Assembly: GCA_038496675.1 (NCBI GenBank)
Contig: CM076660.1
Span: forward strand, 9,423,117-9,487,116
Length of the DNA: 64,000 bases
Direction of reading: 5' to 3'
Source of the DNA: Rachycentron canadum
Taxonomy: Eukaryota; Chordata; Actinopteri; Carangiformes; Rachycentridae
Below, piece after piece: positions 53,334-64,000 of this stretch; the first letter of the stretch is position 1; each line of letters opens with the position of its first letter. The notes beneath the pieces were generated by a model, which did no database searches, had not been told where the DNA came from, and worked only from the letters and a program-made list of their open reading frames with translations. Both the position numbers and the translations under genes were made by a program.

Positions 53334-53339
53334 CTGCTT
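53334..53339 (-). promoter_or_regulatory. gabrg2: Tandem NAGNAG splice acceptor of the gabrg2 last exon
   Basis: On the transcript strand the intron ends TGTTAAAAGCAG before ACACCCACG. Both AAG (ending 53337) and CAG (ending 53334) are possible acceptors three bases apart. Use of the upstream one inserts a single Gln between the KKKKNP end of exon 8 and TPTVDIRP. The pyrimidine tract upstream is modest. Dual use is inference from the motif. Confidence 0.6.
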
Positions 53340-56300
53340 TTAACAGGACAAAATGACACAGTTAGCTACCAGAGCCCTGGAGTGCCTGAACCAAGACCTC
53401 CCTGACGTAACAGGGGACCTAATTTGAGCTACCATTTTCAGTTTCCACTTAATTTTCTGTCATTAGTCAGCAAAATGTAATTTGCACCTTCAACTAGCCA
53501 ATGGACCCATTTTAGACCCATAAATACCACGTGTGGATGTAATTAGTGAGGCTTTAGTGACAAAGGGTCAGTCCCCATAGAACCCATGTTGCATATTACA
53601 CCATTGGGCTCGGGTATAGTCGACAGCTGAAGCAATCATATTTTAGGACAGTAAGTCATGGTATTTTTTTTCACAGATACATAGAGCTAGTGCTGGGCAA
53701 TGCTCCTCCATTTTTTTTAAAAAATTTAGATTATGCTTATGCTGCGGCACAATGTTTAAAAATGCTGTAAAACCACTGAAAAACAGATGACATGTGCATC
53801 ATTTGTTCTAGGGACAGTTTTTTAGCTCTGCACGGCCAGTGACTCAAAAGAATTTCATAATTTGGACCCATATGAGTGTTGTTAACAATTTTTCTGAAAT
53901 ACATTTCTAGCATATGTTGTAACTGGCTTATGATGCAGCCGAGCTTAGGGAGGAGCATGTGTTGGCAGATGTGATATTTCTCCGGCCCACTCTTGCTGTC
54001 ACTAAATGGGTTAAAATAAACCTCCTTTTCAAACTGTGCTCACCACTGGAGGCCACATGCCTTTCATTTGTGAAGATTCCCAAAATAGGACTGTGACATC
54101 ACAGAGTCTGTGGCCCTGTCATTCTAAAGGGACACAATTAGTATTCAAATAGACCGTTTTCATCAGCTTTTATCTCAAACTGCCATGCCACCTTTGCACA
54201 AATTGCAATTCTGGCTGTTTTGGAAGATTAAATGCCCCCTACCCACCCTCCCTCCCTTTGGTGGAACTGGGAGGGTCCTTGACCTTGCTGATAAATTAGG
54301 GCATCAAGCTCATCATTTAAAGAAGACACAGTTTGTTGTGCGCATTCCAGAGTTCAACTTAGTAGTTGTCATTTAGTTTGTTCTTTATGTTTTTGCTTCA
54401 TAACATAGGAACAATCATCTATAAATGACTGTACTGGCACTCCAAATGTGACTTACAGCATGTGCTTATACTCCGTTCTGAGAACACTTAATATTAATCA
54501 GTTCTTTCGTAACTGTAACAATCATCGCACAACACTTTTTCTTTTTACTGCCATTTTCATGTATTTCTAAGGCTTGCATGCTTGCTGCAATAAAATCTAA
54601 TCATTGCAGTTTTAGTTTGAACATAACATTATCTACTATAAGCATGCATCCTCAAACAAGCTTAAAATACTTAAACTTGATTGAACTGTTCATTCCCTAC
54701 AACTTCTTATCTTGCCCAGCACTAGTGCACAAACCTGCTGTCCCTTTGAAAACGATACATAACCACAAAAGAAAGCAACATACAGGTTAGTTTCATCATT
54801 GTTGTCCTTAGTTAATGGACAGTATGTTAAGGGGATTAGCAGAGCAGGTTATGACTCAGTTCTCAAAGGGGATTGGTTGCACTGGAGGAAGCGCAGTGGA
54901 AGCTCAAGCAGAAGGAGCATTAACAGCATCCTGCCACATGGCCTGCTCAAGCCTGGCTGTGCTGAGTCGGTGTTAGCAAAAAAAAAAAAAAAAATCAAAA
55001 ATATAATCAAAATAAAAAAAACAAACAAACAAAAAAAAACACAGAAACAACACAGTGGCACTGGCAACTTTAACTGGCTGAAAGTAGACAACCTCTCAGA
55101 GAAGACAAAATGTGGAAACACTTGGGATCATTACTGGAGGATCCCTAGGTTATGCAGCTTACGCTCAATATTTGATGCTAGTGTTTCCATACTGCAGGTG
55201 GATTTTTTATTTCAGCAGTACATTTAGACTCATGTCTGGGCTGAAAACTTATCCGACCTTAAAAATATTCCTCCAAGTAAAATATTGATATGGACCTCGA
55301 GGAGGAAAAGCAGATTGTCTTGTCTTGACTTGTGTTTTAGGTTAAATTTAGATCTTTGGTACCTCCCACCCACAACGGATGCTTTTTGGGTATTTAAGGA
55401 TTAGCATGTGTTAATCTTCTGAATGGACCTCCAACTCTAATTATACTTATCACAGTGCTTGGGTTGTCTGTTTCAGTCTGTTAAGGCTCTGCTGACTCTG
55501 TAGGAAGCGTCAGGTTGAGAAGCCCAACAAACACACAGGTATAGATTTACTGGCAGGAGAAGGGAAAGAAGAAGAAGCTATTGCAGCGGCTGCTAGTTTA
55601 CTGTGGTTACAACAACAACAAAGAGTGAAACAGGACAGAGGGAGCCAGAAAGAGTCCACACTGGGCCTGGCCTATTACATTCCTCTGGACATGGGATGTG
55701 TGGGATGGTTATTTGAATTTTAAAAAATGCATAAGTACGTCTGGCTGGCTGCCTCCGCACTGTGCACTGCAGAGCGCCCCTTTTTAATGTTATCTCTGAT
55801 ACCTATTTAGTAACCGAGGAGGAGTACAGTAAGAATGCAGGTAGATAAAGAGGGAATAGAGAGAGGGGTATCTGCTGTAGAACAGACAAAAAAGCAGTGA
55901 GGTGCTAGGGGCTCAAAGAGCCAAAATGCAGCAGACACATGCAGTCAGACACAGGCAATATACCTTTGAGGAAAAGAGCCGGAGGAGCTTTTGTCCAGAC
56001 AGGAAACAAAGAATACGTGGAATTGAAAGAGAGTAACAAAAAAACAAAGAATACAGGTAAACAGGGAAAAAAAAACACATCAATAAAAGGGAAAATAAAC
56101 AGAAACACAAAGATAATGTGTGAAAATTACAACTACTTTGCTATTTAACTGAAAATGGAAAGAGAGGAAGTATACTATAGAGAGACATACATGTTACAAA
56201 CACAGGGGGGGAGATGCATGGTGGGATATATGTATCTCACATGCTTCTTTTGCCAGCATCACCTAAGGAAAATATATAACTGCAAAACTAGAAAGATTAA

Positions 56301-57941
56301 ATGTACACCATCCACAATTCAGAACTTAAATACTGACATCATTACACATTTTGTTTTCACATTATGTTAGCAGCATTTGTCTTTCACACCACTTCTTTAA
56401 GCATCTCAGTTCCATTTTTTCTAATAAATGTTGCGGTGATGCACGATAGTGTTGCAAAAGACATAAAGTAAACTGACGGGGGAAATCTGATTATAAAATT
56501 CCTGCTACATTTTAAGTTAGAGACTTACATCGCATAGAACTGAATCAGCTTACAAGTAGTATAATAAACTCTCTTTCCGTTTTCTTCATATTTTTAACAA
56601 TCCATTCATCGGAAGACTTTCAGTCAAAGACACACACACTTCCTGCTTCCCCCATCTTGGCAAGTCCTGCAGAGAACCTAGAAAAGCCCCTCTGAGATGG
56701 CAAACTGGCATCACACCTTCCACTTCATTATTCATTCATTCGTCCACGAGACCATGTGCAAAACCTTGGTTTGGGATGCTGAAACTAGAACGCCCCACTT
56801 TCCCCCTAAGTTCCAGTTCAATAGTCCTGCTCACCCAAGCGCAGTATACTTAGAGGTTTAAGATTTAATAGCTTTAAAGTCTTGTGAATCCTGTCCAAAA
56901 ACATGCCATGACTTCAAAGATACATTTCAGTTACCACCAACCCCTTAAAAAAAAGGCCCATAAAGTGGTTAAGTTATCCAAAAAATGAATACAAAGTTTT
57001 CGGAAGTAGACATCAAGTGATATGTTTGGACTAATTTGAACTTAAATAAAAAGACGTCATATCTAGAATCACAAGTCAACTCTAGCTGACTGGGAATAGA
57101 AAGAAATAAAAAGTAAATATTTTCTCCTATGCTGGAAATGTGAATAGTATCCATATACCCTTTTTTTTGGGGGGGGGTGGGGGGTAAATAAAATCAGGCA
57201 TCTGTAAAAACAAACTGTCACTTTCTTGTGAAATATTGAGAAATTGTGTTCAATTTATTCAATGTTTTAGTTGGACTACACAGTGACAATTTGGTTTCTC
57301 TTGTTTCTGTATTTGAATATGACTGTTAATCCTCTGTGATGAGCTTGCTTTTGTTTGTTTGTCGTGTGGTTATAGTGTGTATGTATGTGTATACGTGAGC
57401 AGCCAGTGCTTAGGCTAGTGCTAATGGGGATCTTAATGACGAAAGAAAGAAGTGCAAGCCTCGCTGTCAAGCGTAAATATGCTCTTATATTTGTTTTCAG
57501 TGGGGATGCCATGACCTCTTGAGGGATTTAAGACTCACATCAGGTCAACTCTCCTGTCATGTGACATTGGTCTAAATTACAGCTGTAACAGATGTGTGTC
57601 AGATTAGGAGAAGGTTCGAGCTGCATGCCTCGCTCATTGAGCAATTTGAGTTGGTGGCCCCCAGAAAGATGCTCCCTTAGGGATAATAAGCAGTGTATAG
57701 CTGCCTGTTTTCTAAGGCTTATCGCAGTATGGGGGGAGTAGGGAGTAGAGTGTGTAGGGAAAACTTAACCTTTCACCTAAATAAAGGATACTGTGAACAC
57801 TAAAGATATTGCACACTCTCATATACAGTACACCAGTCAAAATAATTTTGTTTGTAGCTGTGGTAAAATTAGGGAAACATAAACCCCAAGTAATAATGAT
57901 AAAGAAATGTTCAACTAGGTTAGTTTTAGAAAGAGGCTCAC
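53334..57941 (-). other. gabrg2: gabrg2 intron between exon 8 and the last exon (4.6 kb)
   Basis: GT-AG intron in phase 0. In mammals this intron contains the 24-nt alternative exon for the gamma-2L octapeptide (LLRMFSFK, a PKC site). I read through it on the minus strand for an eight-codon segment of that type between AG and GT and found none, so either only the short form exists here or the cassette has diverged. Contents: A-rich low-complexity DNA at 54979-55041, a T8G9TG6 tract at 57161-57184, and otherwise AT-rich DNA with no recognisable gene. Several open frames here (for example 54799-55227 on the plus strand) are products of A-runs. Confidence 0.85.
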
Positions 57942-58147
57942 CGGGTTTTTCTTCTTCTTGTCCTTTTTGGCGCTTGGCTTCCGGTTGCTGACGAAGTAGT
58001 GCAGTGTGCCGTACTCTATGAGTGCAGCAAAGACGAAGATGAAGCAGACAGACACGAACAGGTCCATGGCGGTCACATAGGAAACCTTTGGAAGGGATTT
58101 TCTGGCAATAGTACTCAGTGTGGTCATGGTCAGCACAGTGGTGATGC
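57942..58147 (-). CDS. gabrg2: gabrg2 coding exon 8: TM2 pore helix, TM3, start of M3-M4 loop
   Basis: A 206-nt exon: two bases complete the split Gly codon, then 68 codons end in AAC CCG (phase 0). It encodes most of pore-lining TM2 (ITTVLTMTTLSTIARKSL), the M2-M3 coupling loop KSLPKVSYVTAMD, TM3 (about residues 28-48, DLFVSVCFIFVFAALIEYG) and the basic start of the cytoplasmic loop (NRKPSAKKDKKKKNP). The Lys in the M2-M3 loop that is mutated in human familial epilepsy (K289 of mature gamma-2) appears conserved as the second Lys of KSLPKV. The RKPS serine corresponds to the PKC site shared by the short and long forms. The acceptor is good (TTTTCTCTTTATCAG at 58148 and above); the donor is GTGAGC at 57941 and below. 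Relative to mammals the loop reads PSAKKDKKKK where mammals have PSKDKDKKKK. Confidence 0.97.
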
Positions 58148-58728
58148 CTGATAAAGAGAAAATTAGGAAAATTAGATCAACATAATTTTTTCAGTTTTAT
58201 GGAGAATTTGTAATAGTAATTTCCCAAGAACAACGTTTTATACTGCCTGTCTTATCTGCTCTCATCTATTATAACAGTAGCTTGCCAAACTGTGCATTAT
58301 GATGTTAAAGAGACATCTTTTAGTACTTAAAGTGTCTTAAATCTGTCATGAGGTTGTCATGCTCACAGCTCTGTTCAGACATTTATTCAGGCGCTTACAG
58401 AAGAATTAAAGATATGATTGCACATGTTTCTAACAGGATATTCTCTTCAAAATCATTTCACGGCGGGGAGGCAGCTGAAACCAGCTGAAGTCCAAGCAGG
58501 GATTCAAACTTGCAGTGAATGCTTTTATGTGTTAATACATGTTTTTAATTCACAAGCGTGATCATAGATTTTGAGCCGAGGGACATATGTGCTACAAAAT
58601 GTTTCAGTGTAGAAGGTATAGTTGAACATGCTATTCATTCTTCCAATGAAAAAAAAACAAAAACAAACAAAAAATGTGAAATTACATTTGAATTTCAGCA
58701 GTAAAATATAAGATTCCCTTATAAACTG

Positions 58729-58766
<38 letters not shown>

Positions 58767-60337
58767 TGCTAGATTAATGCTTGCTTAACAAGCAAGCGCT
58801 TAACAGTTAGATGGCCATGAGAGAGGAGTGAGCAGCTGTTTTACTGTCCCCTTGATCCACATACTTTACTGGTTTATGGTTCAACTGCCACTGACCACCA
58901 CACTGACGTACTGCGTGCCTGCCATCTGCCAAACCTCTATCTATTTTACTCACTCTGTCTGGCTCGAACGATGATGTAGAAGGTGGATTGATGGCACATG
59001 GGGAGGAAATGCGTTTGTAAGTAAGTAGACTGATACAACAGATTACCAACAGCAGCCGCATGACCCCCAAACACCAACAAACGAGGCTGCTTCCTTTCTT
59101 TAAATAGACCCGTACATGTAAGAGGACTTGCCTTGAGTATAGAAGATGATTTATGTCTAAATTTAACGTGGACTGAAAGACGTCAATCTGCGTCAAGATT
59201 AACAGAGCTGTATTGTGAGTGAATTGATATATTTCTGGATGCCATTGAAGGATTAAGAATTATGTCATCTGCATTAATCTGCTTCCCGAACCACCTGGCT
59301 GCCCGTACCCCCCTGCAACATCTTTGAAAGAGGAAATTAAGATATTTGACTCGGTACAATTTTAGTAGTGAATTAATAGTGTTATTATTTCGACTCTAGA
59401 TCTGGAGCTGCAGAAGCACAAGAAAACACAACAACCTATTTTTAGAGAGATTAATGACTGACAAAGTAATGATGATAGTGAGGAACTGAATGAGCGTGTC
59501 TGCCTGCAGGGATTGTTTTGCATTCAGTTATGCTCACTAATGATCACATCAGATGGACTTGAGGTCAGGATTTAGAGCCTTAAGGGGCCAGAAGGAAAGC
59601 TGACTAAGGAATATATACATGACTGAATCCTGAGTGAACTTCTGAGCATATCCACAGGACGCCAAGGGCAAGTTCAAAAGCTGTTCAAAATTTCCTTGAA
59701 ATTCTCACTTTTGCTCTTCCCTCCACCCCCACCCCCCCCCTTATTTTTTTTATTTTGTGCCCTTTTTTTTTGCATTCAGTGAAGAGGCCACCTGCATTAT
59801 TATTGTGCTGAGGCTGCATCTCTACATCCCTGCTGTACTGCATAATTAATGGCTCATTAAGGCATGCATGAAAACATATGCACCAGGATAGGCTCTTCTA
59901 ATCAAGATGGACTAGATTCCTAAGCAGCTGCAGTGTCTCCGAGGGGAAACGGTGGAGGAGAAAGGATGGTGAAGGAGAAGACAAGGAAAAGAGAGAATGA
60001 CAGGACAGGGGAAGCTTAAGCAGACTGCTTTTCAATATGGGATGGTGTATAACCCCCACTGGGTTCTTGATATGTTTCACAGCAGAGAGTAATTAAGGAC
60101 AGGATGTCTAATGAACCTCGCTGCTGTACCTACTCCAAAGATCTGTATGGGCTTGTTGGTATGATTATCAAAATGAACTAAGCTAAAGGCTCTGTAGGGC
60201 TTGATGGGTAGTTACATATAACATAACATAACTTTCTGACTTTTTCACTAAAAAAGACATTAAAATGTACTACAAATGTTTAAAATCTCAAACTAAAATA
60301 ACTTTTAGTATGTTTTTTTTTTTTTTTTTTTTTGTAC
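58148..60337 (-). other. gabrg2: gabrg2 intron between exons 7 and 8 (2.2 kb)
   Basis: GT-AG intron in phase 1. It begins GTAC followed by an A21 run (plus-strand T-run 60313-60333). It holds a (TA)n microsatellite at 58733-58763 and C-rich tracts at 59723-59740 that read as G-rich on the transcript strand. The 129-codon minus-strand frame at 58807-59196 has no domain I recognise. No other gene is seen. Confidence 0.85.
58733..58763. repeat. (TA)n microsatellite in a gabrg2 intron
   Basis: About 15 TA units, 590 bases downstream of the exon-8 acceptor region in genomic coordinates, inside the exon 7-8 intron. Confidence 0.95.
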
Positions 60338-60339
60338 CT
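60313..60339 (-). promoter_or_regulatory. gabrg2: Weak exon-7 5' splice site abutting an A21 homopolymer
   Basis: The transcript reads TTAG then GTAC and 21 consecutive A's. Positions +1 to +3 fit the consensus, but +4 is C, +5 is A and +6 is A, so pairing with U1 snRNA beyond +3 is poor. The A tract starts at +5 and is likely to vary in length between individuals. Confidence 0.7.
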
Positions 60340-60490
60340 AATGATGTCCTGGCAGGTACTGCATCCTTGTTGATCCAGAATGAGACCCAGGAGAGGACAA
60401 CAATGAGGGTGCATGGGATGTAGGTCTGGATGGTGAAGTAGCCCATTCTCCTGCTCAGGTCAAAGAAGACAGTGAGCACCACGTAGTCTC
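60338..60490 (-). CDS. gabrg2: gabrg2 coding exon 7: end of extracellular domain, TM1, start of TM2
   Basis: A 153-nt exon, the same length as I recall for mammalian exon 7. It begins with two bases that finish a Gly codon, then 50 codons from DYVVLTVFFDL to VPARTSL, and ends on the first base of the next Gly codon (phase 1). It encodes the pre-M1 segment FFDLSRRMGYF, TM1 (about residues 16-39 of the exon, with the IPCTLIVVLSW core) and the M1-M2 linker INKDAVPAR, the anion-channel type linker next to the selectivity filter. The acceptor is strong: a long pyrimidine tract ending TCTCTCCAG at 60491-60493. The donor at 60337-60336 is GTACAA and runs straight into 21 A's, so it is weak. The exon length is divisible by three, so skipping would keep the frame but delete TM1. 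The open frame continues into the intron only as an Lys run that is not coding. Confidence 0.97.
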
Positions 60491-63400
60491 CTGGAGAGAG
60501 AGAGATAAAGCGAGAAAAGAAAGAACGAGTGAGGGCAGTGTGGTAATATACGATGAAACATCAGGGATATCAAGTTTCGATGAGGGATAAAAATGTACTT
60601 TATTATATGAGAGTAAAAGTATTTCTTTTAATCATTTAATTTTATCCACTAAGATGAAGGAAGGTTGTCAACACAGAAACATCAAACATGAAACAAGCTG
60701 TTAAATTACACATGGATCAATACATAGTGTTGTGTAACCAAAATCCTCACTGCGTGTTTGCCCATGGCAACTGGAGAGTTCAAATGAGACTTGAGAGAGA
60801 GCTGGAGCCAGACTTGCTTGGATACACACACACACACACAACCCCCAACCCCCCCCCCCCCCCAAAAAAAAAAAAAAAATGTCTTGTCTCCTGCCAGTAG
60901 TTAGCTGGAACATGAACACCAGCATCCAGCTGATGATGAGCCATCCCCGGCCTGGCTGTCTGACCCCAGCAGATGTACAGTCTTAAGAGGCTGAGGTTAA
61001 GTTGAGCCCAGATAGATGGGACCCTGACAGTATAGATCATCCTGGCTGCCTATTTAAAATTCAAGCTAAGCATGTATGCGCACACACAAACGCACACATA
61101 TGTTTGTACCTTCTTTCAATGAACACAAACGCTTGCAAATGTGCTTCTAACACCCTTGTAATGAGGGTGAATTCAACCAGGACCAAACAGAGAGACACAC
61201 ACACACAGAGGAGTAGCATCCCTGTGAGCCTGACAATGCAGTAAGCTTGCCAATAGTTGCTGTCCTCTGTCTGTCTATGTACAGTACCTGTCTGTCTGTT
61301 TCTATGAGTTTAAATGGCATCTCACCGATGGCCTCCAGCTCAGTCCGTTGTCTGCAAATTGATTAATGTCAGAGTGTTAACAGTGTCGGAAACCTCACCC
61401 GGCCTCTCACTGTGGCTTGTAACCTGCAGGGCACAGAGCCTACTCACTCTCAGCCATCTATCTCCACTATACGGAATGTGTGTAACTTTTGTGTATGTGT
61501 GTGCTTAAGCACTCACGGTGCATGGAACGGTCTTTGCAGCTGCCTCGGGAAATGAACAGCTGGCTAATAATTTTCCTCATGAGAAAGGGCGCGTGACACA
61601 TACTGCGGTTTATTGAAAAACAGCCAACATCTGTGTATTTGTGTGTTAATGAGAGGCAGAGAGAGAGCGAGATGAGACTGTCAGTGTTTATTAGGTCTGC
61701 GCACCCATGCACTTTGTTTGAGTGAGTCCTTGTAATGCCTGGACGGGGGCCGAGTCTTGGTGATTCATCCCAGCATGCACCTCTGTTCACCCGGCCATTG
61801 ATAGCATCATTAAATAAACCAAGTGCAATAACCCCAGCAGCACAAGTATAAGTGTTCATATCACCACGTGTGAGTTTCTGCTGATGCAGGCAGGTGCACG
61901 GGATATTACAGCGCGCCGGCTTGGTTTGTAGGAGTACTGAAGGCACATGAAGGCTGCTCTCAGGGGTCCCGCAGCCCACTATTTTGTTTTTATTAACATT
62001 ACATTAGCAGGGGCCCAAAACTGAGACCCCTGACAGCTGAGAAACTGCCAGTTAATATACTTATTCCAGCTTGGTCAGCAACACAAAGCCTCCTTCACAT
62101 TTACTTAGACTCTTAATGATAATGGGCTTTCTACCACGGGGGTGAGGTGTAAGACCCTCCTGTCATACGCCTGCACGCCAGTTTCATTATAGGCCACAGC
62201 ACTTTGCCAGGAAGACACTTTGAGGAGGTGTTATCGACCGATGCCCTCCATTCTGGCAGCCTGATGTATCAGTATCAGACTGCCTACCATTACTGGTCTG
62301 TTGTAATGCATCAGTTTGCTAATGACTTCCTGATTCCACTCAAAAAATGGTTTCCAGTTGCTTCTCTGGCTTAAGTGTTTGGCTGGGATTCCATAACATC
62401 ACTTGCAGAACATATAGTCCAGTGCCCCATATACAGCCCCAACACAATTAATGGACTGTGTGAACACTTTACAGGACAGGATTTTGCTTTGAATGACATT
62501 TGTCAATGCATGTGTGAGTTTTATAGTGTAGAATTCTTCAGTGATCTTTCCATTGTTCCAATTATTCTGATGGCACATGTTTTTGGTTGTAAAAAGAAAA
62601 TAGTTTGTAATTTTTGTGTGTGACATGGGTGGGGATACAGAGGTGTGCACATTCCTACCAACAGGAGTCACCAGTGTCCAGTGTTTTTCAATCCTATATG
62701 CTGGGACTTAAAATAATATTTAAAAAGCAGTTTACGAAGCTACTTCAATGTGTTAAATTAATCTGTCGTTATTAGCAACAGTGTTTCCCTCCATCCCAAA
62801 CTCTGCTTTGTTGTCAGGTGTCACCTCAGCTAGTGTAAAACCTCAAAGAAATGATTGTTACATCTAACGTAGAAATATAAAGAGTGAAACCTGAAGTTGG
62901 GAGGAAGAATTTTGTTTGGCGGCTTTATTCTACACCTTCTATGTGCGCTGTATAAGCAAGGTAGATGTTTTGCACACTTTTTCACACGTGTACCCATGCA
63001 TGCCTGGCTGTGTGTGTGGGATGAAAGGTGCCTGTTTATTTCTCATAAGACTGCAGCTGCGATATCAAAGCATTCGAGCCTTTCGTGCCTTGCCTTCCTC
63101 CTAATGGGAGCCCTCGGACTAACCTCAGCCAGAACTCCCCATCTGTCAGTGCGAACAGACAAGGGTGTGTTCACAAGACTGTTCACACTCCATCTTCATG
63201 GGGTCTGTACTCAGCTCTTCTTTTCAAGGCTGTTACCACTAAGGTCGACTTTTCCTTCTGTGGCTCAGCGATGAATATAAAGAAGCTGTCATTCGTGACG
63301 CTATGATCTCGCAGCCTTTCACGTGTATCCAGCAACGCCCACGTCTCCAGTGACCCTACAGGCAGCTTAGTCCTTACCAAAGATCAACTCAACTTCGTGT

Positions 63401-64000
63401 GCTAATTTTCCCAGCAACAGGAACTCACTCAGAGTACAGGGCTCCGTTGAAGCTATTTTTTTTGTTATTAAAATTCCAAAAAGTTCAAATCCTACAATCC
63501 TCTCTATCTTATTGCCATAATTACATTGCTATCAATTCAATCCATTCATGAATGAAAACTGCTGACAACAGCGGTGTGAAAAATCATCTATGCATACAGC
63601 AGCTCAAAATATTGTTTGTATTAAGATATGGTTTGAAGTAGTTTCATTAAGATCCCACATTTCACTGGCAAAAGCGATTTACTACGAGCTGATGCAATCT
63701 ACGGAGAGCAATAAAAACTTGGCGGGGATGATCATTCATCAGAAAACAGTGTTGCTTTGTTGTTAAAAGCCACAGAGACAACACACTCTGAAAAATGAAG
63801 ACACACACACAGTAGCTGGGGAATAAAAAACATCATTCTTCTGGTATGAGCCCTATACTATAAAAAGATTGATGTCTTATTATTGTTACGAATACAGAAA
63901 CTGTTATAACATTATGCATTTGATGAATATTGAGCCTATGAGGAAGAAATTTTGATCCCAGTGTGGCTGTACATTATTGCAGAATAACCACAGGGGAGTT
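60491..64000 (-). other. gabrg2: Part of the gabrg2 intron upstream of exon 7
   Basis: Everything from the exon-7 acceptor to the window end appears intronic. No segment matches the loop-C/pre-M1 exon expected next. Contents: a compound (CA)n/C-run/A-run tract at 60824-60879, a GC-richer block about 61560-61990 with a 170-codon minus-strand frame that has no recognisable domain, and a 125-codon plus-strand frame at 62897-63274 that is also unrecognised. I treat both frames as chance. Confidence 0.75.
60824..60879. repeat. Compound (CA)n / C-run / A-run tract
   Basis: An AC run of about nine units, then ACCCCCAA, a run of 15 C's and 16 A's. On the transcript strand this is a long G-run with potential to form a G-quadruplex, about 350 bases upstream of the exon-7 acceptor. 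Confidence 0.9.

Larger units (their letters stand above)
53055..64000 (-). other. gabrg2: gabrg2 gene, 3' part (GABA-A receptor gamma-2 subunit), truncated by the window end
   Basis: Minus-strand gene whose last three coding exons are in the window. Joined, they give about 212 residues covering TM1 to the C-terminus of a Cys-loop anion channel subunit; the splice phases (phase 1, then phase 0) fit exactly. The subunit is gamma-2 rather than gamma-1 or gamma-3 because the M3-M4 loop carries NNATHMQERDEEYGYECLDG and the Cys-rich FFCCFEDC segment, which I know from gamma-2. Gamma-2 assembles with alpha and beta subunits into postsynaptic GABA-gated chloride channels, contributes to the benzodiazepine site and drives synaptic clustering. 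I looked for the preceding exon (end of the extracellular domain) between 60491 and 64000 on the minus strand and saw none, so the window ends inside the intron upstream of exon 7. In other vertebrates gabrg2 sits in a cluster with gabra1, gabra6 and gabrb2; those would lie beyond the right edge. Confidence 0.95.

Noticed and set aside
53019..53405. 128-codon plus-strand open frame
   Set aside because: It lies antisense to the gabrg2 last exon and is open only because of that exon's codon use; the translation has no domain.
54799..55227. 142-codon plus-strand frame
   Set aside because: Its length comes from A-runs that encode Lys repeats; flanking residues show no domain.
56890..56912. Possible gamma-2L cassette (AAACATG context) in the last intron
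   Set aside because: The codons around it do not spell the Met-Phe-Ser-Phe-Lys core and there are no AG/GT borders.
61467..61979. 170-codon minus-strand frame as a protein gene
   Set aside because: No recognisable domain, ends in low-complexity His/Thr/Ser sequence from a CA/GT-rich tract, and no exon signals that fit gabrg2.
1..64000. CRISPR arrays, bacterial operons, prophage
   Set aside because: No regularly spaced repeats, no packed genes, and clear vertebrate exons and introns; the window is eukaryotic.

Overview
The window is vertebrate nuclear DNA and almost certainly from a teleost, probably percomorph, fish. The only gene I can support has GT-AG introns. The rest is AT-rich, CpG-poor DNA with many CA/TG, TA and homopolymer tracts and decayed fish-type transposons: a LINE of the RTE/Rex3 kind, a hAT remnant, and other dispersed repeats. 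There is no operon-like packing, and nearly every open frame is short and carries no domain. Layout: the right end (about 53.05-64 kb) holds the 3' part of one minus-strand gene, the GABA-A receptor gamma-2 subunit (gabrg2). Three coding exons join exactly in frame: 60338-60490 (TM1 and start of TM2), 57942-58147 (TM2, TM3, start of the intracellular loop) and 53055-53333 (rest of the loop, TM4, stop). Upstream exons (signal peptide, ligand-binding domain) lie beyond 64000. From about 53.05 kb down to 1 there is no recognisable protein-coding gene. This 53-kb stretch is the 3' UTR and 3' flank of gabrg2 followed by a gene desert. Within the desert I can place: a LINE relic joining endonuclease and reverse-transcriptase pieces (12540-12960); a LINE 3' end with a GATG-like tail (38790-39117); an internally deleted hAT relic (about 15351-16137); a weaker second hAT-like candidate (47650-48330); a dispersed unclassified repeat present at 603-720, in inverted orientation at 11760-11969, and again at 12069-12114; perfect short hairpins (1817-1859, 36139-36173 and others); and numerous microsatellites. 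How it works: gamma-2 is the subunit that gives pentameric GABA-A chloride channels benzodiazepine sensitivity and synaptic clustering. The visible part contains the pore helices, the tyrosine-based endocytic motif, the palmitoylated cysteine cluster and the GABARAP-binding stretch. The notable points for the gene are a very weak exon-7 5' splice site followed by an A21 tract, a tandem NAGNAG acceptor at the last exon, and no visible gamma-2L cassette exon. I found no new protein system; the best leads are the perfect hairpins, an exon-like segment at 47139-47317, and the GC/CpG-richer island with paired AP-1 sites at 39300-39560.
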